DNA of 64,000 nt from Artemisia argyi (taxonomy: Eukaryota; Streptophyta; Magnoliopsida; Asterales; Asteraceae). Position numbers and translations under genes: made by a program. The notes under the pieces were generated by a model. It was given only the letters and a program-made list of their open reading frames with translations, ran no database searches and was not told the DNA's origin. The stretch lies in the NCBI GenBank assembly GCA_030686995.1, contig CM060697.1:38861459-38925458 (forward strand). The letters run 5' to 3'. Of the stretch, positions 1-10,869 are shown in pieces (the first letter of the stretch is position 1; each line of letters begins with the position of its first letter).

Positions 1-1403
1 ATAAGTGTATTCGTGTGATAAAGAGGCAACCTTAGGAATAAAACCAAATGGCCATCCGTTTACAAAACAATTTTTGCTAACCACATCGGTTAGTTATCCT
101 CGTATTTGGAAACCATTTGTTCGTGTTTATCTTTAGCGCTAGATACCCTAGTTACACCCTCCGAGCCATCCTTTTCATTTTGTTAATTCCAGAAAAATAC
201 AAAAATATTTTACCTTAGCCTAACCCCTTGTCAAAGTCTAAACGGTGGGTTGCTAGTTGCTTGGTATGTTGGATTGTTTTTGATGATTATTAGTTAGCCA
301 CACTTTGTGATTCATGTGTGCCATTCTGACAAAGACGAAGAGTGCACCTTCTTATTTGTATTTTTGTAGTGTATGCTTATACGAAGTGTGGGGGAGATGT
401 TATGTATGAAAGAAAAAAATGTGAAAAAAGAGAGAAAAAAAATGAATAAGTCATCAAAAAAAAAAAAAAAAAAAAAAAAAGATATGTGATGACAATTATA
501 GCCAAGGTGCTATATTATGTACGGAGATGAAGAAAGAAAGTTATGTGATATGTTGTTAGTCAATGTGCTAAGTATGAAGAATATTGTTATGGCGAATCAA
601 TGTATCGATATGTGAAAGTTTGAAGAAGAGATGATTGTAACTATAATCATTTTCGGGTTTGAGGTTTGTTCGGTAACTAGCAACAATGGGACTTAGACTT
701 CACTTTATTTTTCTTTGAAAACCAATTTAATAAATATTCCCATGCCTTATCCCTACCCTTACCAAATTACTTTATCTATCCGGATATAGTAATGGCTTTG
801 TGAGAATATCAAGTGCATTAATATTTTAGTGACCATCCGGTTTTTGAGTGATCGAATGACGTACCGGCGATCTAGTGCGTATTTTGGTGACCATCCGTTA
901 TGCGAATAACACGCCAGTGAGCCGTAATATACTCTAGTGACCATCCGTTGTTTGAGTAAATTTTGTATGAGATGTTTGAACATAAGCCTGGTATTAACCC
1001 TTAGCCTAAAAGTTACAACCCCAATAAAAGTACTCTTTAGATGTTTACACTTGGTGCTTACGCTACGTCGATGGCGTTTTGTTTCTTGTACAAGCCTATG
1101 GTAATAAACGAATCATGACTGAGCAATGAGTGTGATTTCTCTTATATACTCCACCACCTAAATAATGAGTGATTGAGTGAATTATACTTCGTTCCTTTTC
1201 CGTGAGGTGTTTAGAGATGTTAATCAAGCAAGAAAATCATTGGGTATTGTCAAACATCTCGGTTTTTCACCACTAACGCCTAAAAAACGATGAATCGTAT
1301 CCAGTACTTGTGCTTGTTAGATTTGCATCATATTTTTCTAATCATTCTTGTGCACCATTTGGGATCTATTTTTCTTAATATTTGCTTGAGGGCATGCAAA
1401 GTT
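1..1403 (+). other. 3' non-coding end of Athila/Tat-like element X
   Basis: This stretch has no credible coding region on either strand. It ends in a purine-rich tract directly before an LTR start, so it is the internal 3' non-coding part of a plus-strand LTR element whose body lies left of the window. A first purine tract (gtgtgggggagat, near 388-400) and a second at 1404-1418 fit the repeated polypurine tracts of Athila/Tat elements. An adenine run of about 24 bases lies near 457-480. The lineage is inferred from the tract and the LTR style only. Confidence 0.55.
829..985 (+). repeat. Degenerate tandem repeat with core gtgaccatccg
   Basis: The core gtgaccatccg starts at 829, 887 and 937, each followed by a similar ttgagtga- or gaataa-type stretch, giving units of about 50-58 bases. 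It lies about 420 bases before the polypurine tract of element X. It is too diverged to be a young satellite. Confidence 0.6.
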
Positions 1404-1418
1404 CAAGTGTGGGGGATT
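1404..1418 (+). other. Polypurine tract of element X
   Basis: The sequence caagtgtgggggat ends directly against the TG that starts the LTR. Such tracts prime plus-strand DNA synthesis. A very similar tract (tagtgtgagggat) precedes the 3' LTR of element L at 17281. Confidence 0.7.
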
Positions 1419-1742
1419 TGATAACGCTCAAATTGTGCATGTTTTTAGTGGCGTTATTCGTGTTTTTATATATGTTATTTGGTTATTTTTATATGCACTT
1501 GTCACTTAATCGTATCAAAGTATGTTTGCAAGCATTTGTAGCCAAAAACAGGAAAAAGGAAGAAAAAGTGAAAGAAATGAAGGAATTGTCATTTCCATGT
1601 CGAGATCCAATTTGTTCAAGTATTTCACAAAGAAGAATCCAAGTTTTCATCAATCCAAAGTTAGTTGACAAGAAATAATCAAGTTTAGACAAAGAACGAA
1701 GAGCCAAGAAAAAGATAAAAATTTAGCTGACAGAACCTTTCC

Positions 1743-1876
1743 AACCGATCGGTCATCGTTCTAACCGACCGGTTAGATGAAAATGTTCTGAGTAACCGAT
1801 CGGTTGTCATCCAACCGACCGGTTAGACCCAAATGTCTCATCCAACCGATCGGTGGTGCCCCGTAACCGATCGGTT
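1743..1876 (+). repeat. Six 12-bp palindromes in the U3 of element X
   Basis: Six near-identical palindromes of the form aaccgatcggtt or aaccgaccggtt start at 1743, 1763, 1793, 1813, 1843 and 1865. Their spacing alternates near 20 and 30 bases. They form a CpG-rich island in an AT-rich LTR, 140-270 bases upstream of the TATA box, where enhancer elements would lie. Confidence 0.9.
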
Positions 1877-2015
1877 GGTCAGCTCGTATAAATTTTGCAC
1901 ACTTTATTCTACCTCATTCTACCCGATTCTAGGCACTTCTTTTTGGTATTCTAGGTCCTTCTAAACTACTTGGTCACCAAGTTGAGCATTGATGACCCCT
2001 AGGCATTGAGAGGAG

Positions 2016-2023
2016 TATAAATA
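2016..2023 (+). promoter_or_regulatory. TATA box of X LTR
   Basis: The sequence tataaata lies downstream of the palindrome cluster, in the position expected for the U3/R boundary of the LTR promoter. Transcription would start about 30 bases later; the downstream stretch is rich in C and T, as is usual for plant leaders. Confidence 0.6.
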
Positions 2024-3217
2024 GAGAACTTTACATGCATTTCTAATCATCCCTTACCAATTCTCGCTATTCCAACTTGAGAGAACACCTCTCTTACCAC
2101 CAATACTCCCTCTCAATACCAAAATTCGTCCATAATATCCTAGGAAACTTTGGAGGTCCAAGAAGTCATCATTTGGAGATCAAAACATCAAGAAGTCATC
2201 ACCAATACTTGAGGCATCATTACTTCATCATTTGTTATCTTATTTCAATCATTGTAAGACTTTTAATCATGGTTTCTAATGTTCAAAATTCTGAGTTTAT
2301 GTTCATGTTTGCTATGAGTGGCTAGTGCCTTTGCGCACTTGCTTAGATGATGTTTATTATTTAATGGTTTGCTTATGATTGTGATAACATGTTTTAGTTC
2401 AATTTCAAGTTAATTCTAAGATCCAATTGTGCTTAAGTTTCGTAGTGACATTTCTTGAATCAAGTTTAACTAGTTTCTAATGATTTTATAGGTCAAAAGA
2501 TTAATTGTTATCCAACTAGTTATAATCATTTGTCTATGAATGATTGTTTTCCACCATTATTCTTGGTTAAACAAAGAAACTAAAGTGTAATTGTAATCAG
2601 AATGCTTTTGTCTATCAAATCGGATTGATTGTAAAACGCCTAATTGTTCGAAAGTGTAGTAGTTTGCAATCAATTGTAACCTTTTGTCTATGATCGGTTA
2701 CCTTTTGTATTGACCATTTCTTATGAGTATTTGATAAAACAAAAGATTGTTTTTGTGTTTAAGATTGTTAACCCAACCTTATGAACCTTGAATTGATTGA
2801 TTAAACTTAATGCTTGTTTTTATAAACTAAGATCTTGGCCAAGGTTTAATTTGTAAGAACAATTGATTAGAACACCAACTAATCATCATAACCAACATGT
2901 TAAGAAGAGTTATCACAATCATGCTTATCAAGGTTGTAAACTAGTCTAAGCAAGTGTAGTTTTTAATCTTATTGAATTCACATAATCATCATTTTCGTGT
3001 TACTTATTGCTTATATGGTATTTTGGATTGTGATAACCTATTACCATCTTTTTATTTCTTACTATTACCTAGATTCTTCCCAGTTGAAAACACCCAAATC
3101 CTAGTGAACGACCTCGGCTTACCAACCAAAACTAACTACATACGAAAGGGTCATACTTGCCCGTGTGTTGTTAGCTTTATCCGGTAATTCGTGTTATAAA
3201 TTTAAAACTAGTAGTCA

Positions 3218-4375
3218 TGAGACACATCACCGTATGATCAGATGGACAAGCGTAGACAGACTACTCTGACATGGAAAAAATTTTGTATTTGAATGGATAA
3301 ATTTTGAAGCAGACATTTGTTTTTGGAAGAGATGATTCCGTGACAGATGAAGTTACTGATATAGGCTCTCTGTTAGAGATTCCGTTATGTGTTCACTCTG
3401 CGTATGTTGGATGATGGTTTCGTTATGAAAATTTTGGTGATTTATGGGAGACCTGACACTTTTGACGACGTGCTTCATTTGATGCTTACTAGATTTCGTT
3501 ATGTTATTCATACGTTCTGTTTCTCTGATTTCGAATTCGTAATGATGTTTGATTCGGACCAACCTTAGGAGGTAGAAGGATTGTTAAGTGGTTAAGATAA
3601 GTTGCCTATTTCACGACTTGAGATAAAGTATGGTTATCACGAGGGCATACTTATATGATGCTAGTATTATAATGCCTGGCCAACGTGATAATACTTACAT
3701 CATATAACGTGCACTTATTGTGATCATAGGATATTTCGAAGAGTGCCTTAGAAGCCTTAGAATTTCTGATATCTGTTTGAGATTATCTGTGTTTAGTGAG
3801 ACTGTAGGTTCATTCTACCTATGCATTTAATATGCTTTCATCGTTTTGATGTTATCAAACAGTCTGTTTCTGTCTGTATGGATTCGATCTATCACTATGG
3901 AAGTGTACACCTATGTTTTGCTATGTGTATGTTTCACATCCGTTGAATCTGTTTCATTATGATCCGCTATGAGTTAAGACATGAGATTTTGGATTTTGAG
4001 GAACAAGATCTGTTTGTTTATGAGAATAACTTGGAAAAGTTATATTGAAGATGAGACTATTTGAGAATCTGAAGAGTTAAACATATATATCACTCGTATG
4101 TTTGCTACAATTCGTTGCGTTCTCACCTGATTTGTCTATTTCTATTCTACGGACGAAATATCCGTCACATCCTACGTATTCCCTGTATCTCTTCCGAGGG
4201 GATACGATTATCAACTGTTACGTTAGGTATATTATTCTTTTGATTTGGATGTGATCAACGAGATAGAGTCATGAGAAACAGGTCATCCACATTTCTATTC
4301 ACAGTCCGTTGTGTTTTCCGTTTGGTTTCACTTCAATTTTCGAGGACGAAAATTTTCTTTTTAGAGGGGAAGAGT
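3218..4375 (+). pseudogene. Decayed pol 3' end of gypsy element D
   Basis: The start of this stretch is a mutated copy of the integrase region that reads [15 protein letters not shown] in intact chromoviruses: at about 3230-3290 the order ...SDGQ...TDY.D.E can still be followed through several stops. No open frame remains over the rest. The stretch ends with the hairpin and purine tract typical of gypsy 3' ends (4335-4375), directly before an LTR start. It is therefore the 3' end of a plus-strand chromovirus whose 5' part lies beyond element X and the left edge. Nothing here can be functional as protein. Confidence 0.55.
4335..4375 (+). other. Hairpin and polypurine tract of element D
   Basis: A perfect inverted repeat, aattttcg-agga-cgaaaatt (4335-4354), is followed by the purine tract agaggggaagag, and the LTR begins at 4376. 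The same layout recurs in elements A, B and C with other stem sequences. Confidence 0.75.
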
Positions 4376-5163
4376 TGTAAAACCCGAAATTTTTAAACTT
4401 ATTAAATACCCAAAATACCCTTCTAATTCAAAACTTTCGATGAGTATAACCTAAGTATTAAAATTATTAGTACTTTAACATTCCGCGATATGTGAACTAT
4501 AAAAGAAAACCTTATGATAAATTTAAAACCTTACAACTTATGATATAGAAATGTCACAAAACTTATATAAAATTTATGCTTGTACACATTTAAGCTAAGA
4601 TATATGGACCGAATTTTTGAATTACGTCACCAACGAACCTAGATGAGTAACATGTCTACCTACTTGATTGATTTTAAAATTGGAATGACTTCATCAAATC
4701 CCCTATATTCCTTGACTTCCTTTTGTTCCCCACCAATACACACGGTTTGATTTTAAACCGTATCCTCCAAAACAGTTAACACACAAAACAACTTTTGAGA
4801 AAACCCTAAAATCTACACCTATCCTCCAAAATAGTCTACACCTAATCCTATTCGGCTGCCACTCTTTTTGGTTCTTTTCCCTTCAATTCGAGGTGCACAA
4901 ATGAGATTATCGATCGTGTTTTGTGTGGCTTGGATGTGGGTTTGTTCTCTGCTCAATAAGGATTGTAGTCGTGGGTTAAAAAGCCGCACAAGAGGGGTGA
5001 TTTGATTGTGGTTTGTGCTTACTTTGGACGTGGTTTCGGGTTCAACAAAGGGAGTGTTTTGCTGTGAGTTTCGACGTGGATTTTGATCTTTTGTTCTTCG
5101 TCTTTCCTCCATTCGACAACAAGGGTATAACGCATCATCTTGCTTATCCTTCTCTCGTTTTGA

Positions 5164-5196
<33 letters not shown>

Positions 5197-7911
5197 GTAA
5201 GACATGTCATCTAGAATCCATAATGAATCGAACTTTAGATCACAATAAATGACAACTGACCTCACATAAAATCATAGAAGGAACACATGAAATAATAGTG
5301 AATCTGAGCTATGCTATTCTAACCATATTACTATGTACCTCTAACACATGCTTTTCTGTTCTGATCTATTTGTTTATTCGACACAAATTACATGTGGTAC
5401 TGAATCCTTTATGAGCTAAATGATAATGAAGATCGCATGCATGTTTGTTCTTTTCTGTTTTCAAAATCGAATCACAAAATAATATGAAAAAGGTGCGAGT
5501 CGATTTCGGCATGTTTCTGTTATAATATATTTCAAAGGAAGAGATTGCATGCATGAACATGTTTTAAAGTCTTTACATGAAATCATAGAAAGAACCTTAT
5601 ATTTTGTCGAACTACAATCTGTTATGTTGGATATGTTTTGTTTATGTTTTAACCCATATTTACAAATTATAAAACATACTTGACACAAATCATTTTGAGC
5701 TAAATAGGGTGGTCTCATGGGTATTTATCTCGACTCATTTTTTTTAAACCAAAGAAATTGTTTTGGTTTGGCTTATTGAAATCAACAAGACGGTACTTGT
5801 CTCGGCTTATTCTAAAATCACAAAAAGGGTGTCACGGGTTTGTTTTACTTTCAAAATATAAAGGGTGACGTGTGTGTATGGATGAAGTGAATTGATGTCG
5901 TACTATAAACAATTCTTAAATGATTTTATAAAAAAAAAAAAATCTTTGGTCATCGCGGCATAAATATTAAGATCGTGGTACGTTAATAAATTATATACAA
6001 TGTTAATGACGGGGTCCAAAATTATTATCTTAATATTGATTTATTAAAATAAACTTTAAAATAATTTTATTTGACTTTTAATATTAAATTTTGATAATTT
6101 ATATTTTTGACCCTGAACTTATAATATTGACATTTTAAAACTTAACCTATTATATTGGTCATTTTAACCTTAAATATTATTAATTGTCCATTATAGCCTT
6201 AAAATGATTAAGTTACTTAAAGTGGAAACTTACTAAATTTGGGAAGTTACTAAAAATATAAAGTTACTAAAAATGGCAAGTATACTAAAATGTGTAACCA
6301 AATTCAAAAAGACTTAAAGTAATACTTGGTAATTGATTCGTATAGGTTCTGTGAAGCGGGAGTGATTCTTCTTGTGACCTTTCTGTTTCCTGTTTTGCTT
6401 GCTTTGAATAAGGTACAGATATTCTAACATTTCAGTAAGGTTTCATATGACTCATGATCCGTTCCATTGCCACTATTATGATTTCTGATCTTTATACCCC
6501 TGATATCCTTGGTTCATTTGATAGTTTAATTTCATATGAAGACCCTTTTAAAAATATAATCTGACGACTTTTGAGAAAGCTATTTTTGAAATGATTTATA
6601 TGATTACGATATGATGACAGTTTTATATGAAGGTTTTATGACTTTTATGAAATGTGTTTTTAAAGGAATATTTTTACGATAAAAAGGTTTTAAATAATTT
6701 TCTAAAGTCCTTAATCTGTTTTATTCTCTAAGATTCTCATGACTTTCTTTAACATCTTTTGGTTATTTAACTTCAAATTTTGAACCTTTGCTATGAACCC
6801 TTTTTTATTATGAACCTTTGATTTGAACCTCATGATATGAATATTTGATTTGGACCTTTGACTTGAACCATTGCTATGATCCCTTTATATGATCCATTTT
6901 TTATTGATCTATTTATGTTATGATTTGCCTTGATATTTATGGTATGCTATATTCCATTTCTTATAGCATTCCTATGCCCTTATATGCTGCCCATTATTTG
7001 ATTAAATTGTAGTCAGTCATGGGGAGTCCATGGTCTTGCCACTGATGCACTAGTGGTATTGACACTATTTGTGGAGGTGGGTTTTTGTCCACAGCGTTCC
7101 CTATTATGCTATAGCACCATGGCCATTATTATTATTTTATGTATGCTTAGCCTAGAGCTTGGTATATGTATATTTGTTTTTGCAGGGAGCGTATGGATGC
7201 ATCCTATGTACTTTGTTTTGTTTTGAATTTGGTGAATGGGTATGTGTGTGCGATACACTCCATTTCACATTTGGTACATCGAGCTAGATAATCTATGTAC
7301 AATTTGATATATGATTATTGGGCATTTCTGTTACTTCTACTATATATGTGATCCTTGTTATTCTAACTTCTTTATTGTTATTGATGTATGCTTTCCTTAG
7401 TTCATTTGCTTACACTTATCATTCGTTTCATTTTCCTTTGATTCATTTGATATTCCTTATATGTATTCCCTTTGATCGTGTTCTGTTGATTCTATCATAT
7501 GTTCCATATTCCTTGATATCCGTCTCAACAGGTTTGCTTGGATTCATTTCGGATTCACTTTCGTTTCCCTTTTGTTATTAGCTTTTGTTTGTTTATATCT
7601 GTTCACTGGGCTTTTTAAGCTCAGCGGCATTTCTTTTCCTACGGCAGGTTTTAGTAGGAAGCTGGGTTAAGAGTGGAGAGTACTTTGGACTTAGAAGACT
7701 ATAACTTGATAGCTATTCTGGATTAGAGATGACTAGAAGTAATTACATTTTAGACTTAGTATTTTATTGTCTTTCTTATTTGTAACCTTGTACTTCAGAT
7801 TATTCGTTAGTAACCTTTGAGATTCTTTTGTATTACTATTTGTATGCTTGTGTTTGCTTTGATATGTCACCATAATGTAATAATTCTACCCTTATCGGGT
7901 TGGGGTGTTTC
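4376..7911 (+). mobile_element. 3' LTR of gypsy element D
   Basis: The LTR starts TGTAAAACCCGAAAT right after the polypurine tract and ends ...ttggggtgtttca, so it has TG...CA ends and the inverted terminal pattern of Tekay-type LTRs (TGTAAnACCC ... GGGGTGTT.CA). At about 3.5 kb it is long, but within the range of this lineage. It contains a TA microsatellite, a T-rich R/U5, and a stretch of degenerate repeats of gaacctttg at about 6770-6900. Short open frames inside it have no resemblance to proteins and are ignored. Confidence 0.6.
5166..5194. repeat. TA microsatellite
   Basis: A pure TA run of about 29 bases inside the D LTR. Frames crossing it encode only isoleucine/tyrosine repeats and are not genes. 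Confidence 0.95.
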
Positions 7912-9069
7912 AAGTTTTCTATGTAAACTCTGCCAAGAATGTTTTAAGGAAATACTTTTACTAATAACTATGTTTTTATATGAAATATAAAGTTTCCAAA
8001 TCAGTTTCCTTATGACGTTTCACATTTGTAAAACTCTGAATCATTGATATGAACCTTTGTTTGTTAGGATTCCCTAAGCCACTTCCATGATTTACCTTTG
8101 ATTTACCTTTGACCTATTCAGTATTAAGACCCGGGCTATCACTAGGCATGGGGGTTCCATGTCCATAGAATTGATGCACCGATGTTATGAGTCCAGTGTG
8201 GTCGAGTGATTTTCCTCACCGTCCCTTTTCTGTTATATGTATGCGCGATTTATTTATTTATTATGGCCAACAGATTTCTGTGGGGGCATATGGATGCATC
8301 TTAGATCTGTTATCCGTTTTCTGGTGAATGTGGCTGTGTGTGCAATACACGTCCTTCACAACTCATTGAGGTCACCCCTCTGATTACATGTGATAATTCT
8401 GAGGTCTTCCATTTGGATTGCATTGAGACCATTTATGTTTTGATCTGTTTTGTTCTGGGCACGGGGTTGTAATACTGAATAATAAACCTTTTTCATTTAC
8501 TCAACCTTTACCTTATATTCCGTCCATATTATACCTTCTGATACTTAACCAATGCAACATATTTTGTTTTTCTCTTTCCTGTTTCATTTTCGTTTGATTT
8601 GTTTGATATTCCGTATTCGTATTTCCTTTGATTGTATTCTGTCAGTTCTACTATATGTTCCATATTCCTTAACCTTTGTCTCAGCAGGTTGCTTGAACTC
8701 GTTTCACATTCAATTGCGTTTTCTTTGTTTATTAGTTTTCATTTGTTTATATCTGTTCACTGAGCTTTTTAAGCTTAGCCGCATTTCTTTTCCCGCGGCA
8801 GGTTTTAGAGGGAAGCTAGGATATGAGTGAAGAGTGCTTAAGTGCTTAGTTGGATTTTACCTTGATAGCTATATTCTGGATTAGAGATGACTAGAAGAGA
8901 TTGCATTATGACTTATTGTTTCATTGTTGTTCTTTTGTAACCTTGTATTTCAGATTATTCTTTTGCAACCTTTGGAATTCTTTGGTATTACTTATGTTGT
9001 ATGTCTGTATATGCTCTGATATGTCACCAAAATGTAGTACTTCTACCTTTATCGGGTTGGGGTGTTACA
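7912..9069 (+). mobile_element. 3' part of a second D-family LTR
   Basis: This stretch is a diverged copy of the last part of the LTR at 4376-7911. Matching blocks include the 'catggggnttccatg' region (about 8140 against 7020), the 'tatggatgcatc' region, the 'ttcactgagctttttaagct' region and the identical ending atcgggttggggtgttaca. The simplest reading is that element D inserted into an older LTR of its own family, leaving this tail. A tandem duplication by unequal crossing-over is the alternative. Confidence 0.65.
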
Positions 9070-9311
9070 ACTGAGTTACTTAAGTGATCAAAATGATCTA
9101 TAGTTTGTGTTTTGTGTTATCCAGGTTTTTGTGTTTTGCGTGTGAGCCCGTTCCTAAACTTAGTGTGAATCATATAACATATAATAGTGTAATGTTTCAT
9201 AGTGTGAACAAAAGTTTAAAATTTTGCCTAAAATGGATATGTGAACAGTAATACTTAATTACTACATGATTAGTGATTGTTAATAATTGGGATTTTTCAC
9301 AGGATATTACA
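9070..9311 (-). mobile_element. Start of the 3' LTR of element C (truncated)
   Basis: Read on the minus strand, the C element ends in a hairpin (9347-9329) and then TGTAATATCCTGTG at 9311, a normal Tekay-type LTR start. Only about 242 bases of this LTR remain before the D-family LTR end at 9069. The rest was presumably displaced by the D-family insertion and lies left of the window. Confidence 0.6.
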
Positions 9312-9328
9312 GTACCTACGCGTCACTC

Positions 9329-9347
9329 AAATTCCATCCCGGAATTT
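9329..9347 (-). other. Hairpin before the 3' LTR of element C
   Basis: On the minus strand, aaattcc-gggat-ggaattt is a 7-bp perfect stem, 17 bases from the LTR start. The purine tract that should follow is weak (gagtgacgcgtaggtac), which suggests decay. Confidence 0.7.
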
Positions 9348-9458
9348 AAGTTTGTGTTGTGTCTTGAGTGTTTTCTTGGAATAATTGTGGATATTTGGTG
9401 TGGATTTGGTCCTCACATTCCCAAGTATACTCGGGACTCGTTGTGAGTTCCATCGAAC

Positions 9459-10708
9459 TTAGACGATAGGGATACGGCTATGTTTCAGTCTTTTCACTTC
9501 TCGGTCCATAATCTCTACGGGTTCTTTCGTGAAAACGAATTTATCATCGAGCTGAATCTCCTTCAGCGGAACCACCAATGTCTCGTCAGATAAATAGTTC
9601 TTTAGATTTGACACATGGAATACATCGTGAACTCGACTGAGCTCTTTCGGAAGCTCTAGTCTATAGGCCACAGGGCCAATCATTTCTATGATGTTGAATG
9701 GTCCGATGTATCGGGGATTTAGCTTGCTGTGCTTTCCAAAATGGATTGTTCCCTTCCAGGGGGATACCTTCAGCATAACCTTATCTCCAACTTGTAATTC
9801 TATTGGTTTTCGCCTAACGTCAGCATAACTCTTTTGCCTATCTCTGGCAGCTTGCAGACGTTGTTGGATCTTAACAATCTTCTCAGCGGTTTCGAAGATT
9901 AACTCCGGTCCAGTGATCTAGGCTTCTCCGACCTCTGCCGAACAAACGGGGGATATGCACTTTCGACCATAAAGTGCTTCGAATGGCGCCGCTTTAACAC
10001 TGGCATGATAACTGTTGTTGTAGGAGAATTCTACTAATGGTAAATGTTTATCCCATCCTTTACCAAAATCAATCACACATGCATGCAACATGTCTTCTAG
10101 CGTTTGTATTGTTCTCTCGCTCTGCCCATATCTAACCGAGTGCCTAACACTTTTTACAGGGATTGCCAAAAGTTTAAGGTGAAACGGCTTTCTCTATTAG
10201 AGATAATAGAGATACGTACACCATGTGGGGTCACTATTTCTTTCAGATACAGTTGTGCAAGCGCACTTACTTCATCAGTCTCTTGAATAGGTAAGGAATG
10301 AGCGGATTTCGTTAGTCGGTCGACGATGACCCAAATGGTATCTAAGCCTGTAGCTGTCTTCGGGAGCTTGGTGACGAAATCCATGGTAATCCTTTCCCAT
10401 TTCCATATAGGAAGATCGGGTTGAGTAAGTAATCCAGAGGGTCTCTAGCATTCTGGTTTGACTCTCGAACATGTTAAGCACTTCCCGACATACTCAACAA
10501 TGTCAGCCTTCATGTTCGTCCACCAATACAACTTTTTAAGGTCTTGATACAATGTTCTGTCAGTTCGCTTCAAGAAACCGCTTTTACTTTCAAGCATGCC
10601 ATAAATCTTTTTGTGAGGTCTATTCTCCTCTTAGAGAGCCTCAGACTGAGCTTGTAGGATTCGCAAGGGTAGTGGTGAACAAATCATCATTCCCAATGAC
10701 CATACATG
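9459..10708 (-). pseudogene. Integrase end of gypsy element C (broken)
   Basis: Minus-strand fragments carry the second half of a chromovirus pol. The integrase core fragment (10384-10154) has the first catalytic Asp region ([11 protein letters not shown]). In the second region the usual SDRDSRF reads SNRESRF, so the second catalytic Asp is lost. A small deletion then removes the stretch before GQSERTIQT, and the frame changes. The fragment 10169-9918 holds the end of the core (SYNNSYH...ALYGRKC). The fragment 9776-9459 holds the GPY/F module ([31 protein letters not shown]) and the start of a chromodomain-like tail ([19 protein letters not shown]), cut by a stop. The upstream part of pol is at 23165-21161, across element L. 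It cannot encode an active integrase. Confidence 0.9.
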
Positions 10709-10713
10709 GAGAG
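10709..10713. repeat. Target-site duplication of L, left copy
   Basis: gagag lies directly before the TG of the left LTR, with an identical copy at 21156-21160. This proves that L inserted as a unit into element C. Confidence 0.95.
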
Positions 10714-10869
10714 TGATGAGTGCTCAAACACTCATCATTTTTGGTCAAATCTGAACTGCAAAACATACAAAAACACTCAGAAATGCATCAAATACTGAAA
10801 ATATTTCAAAATTGTGTTTTATATGTTTTAGATGCAAAATGAGTAAAAACAGATGAAAAACGTACAAAG

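Larger units (their letters stand above)
1419..3217 (+). mobile_element. 3' LTR of element X (Athila/Tat-like)
   Basis: The LTR starts TGATAACGCTC right after the polypurine tract. It has a CG-rich palindrome cluster (1743-1876) upstream of a TATA box (2016-2023) and a long AT-rich R/U5 part. The right end is placed at the CA of 3216-3217, because decayed gypsy integrase sequence (a degenerate copy of the [11 protein letters not shown] region) resumes at about 3218. The partner LTR is outside the window, so the end and the target duplication cannot be checked; the end may be wrong by tens of bases. Confidence 0.55.

Noticed and set aside
829..985. Regularly spaced repeats as a CRISPR array
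   Set aside because: Units are degenerate with no constant spacer length, and the sequence is plant nuclear DNA.
4819..5265. Open frame of about 148 codons on the minus strand crossing the TA microsatellite
   Set aside because: Low-complexity Ile/Tyr run, no family resemblance, and inside an LTR.
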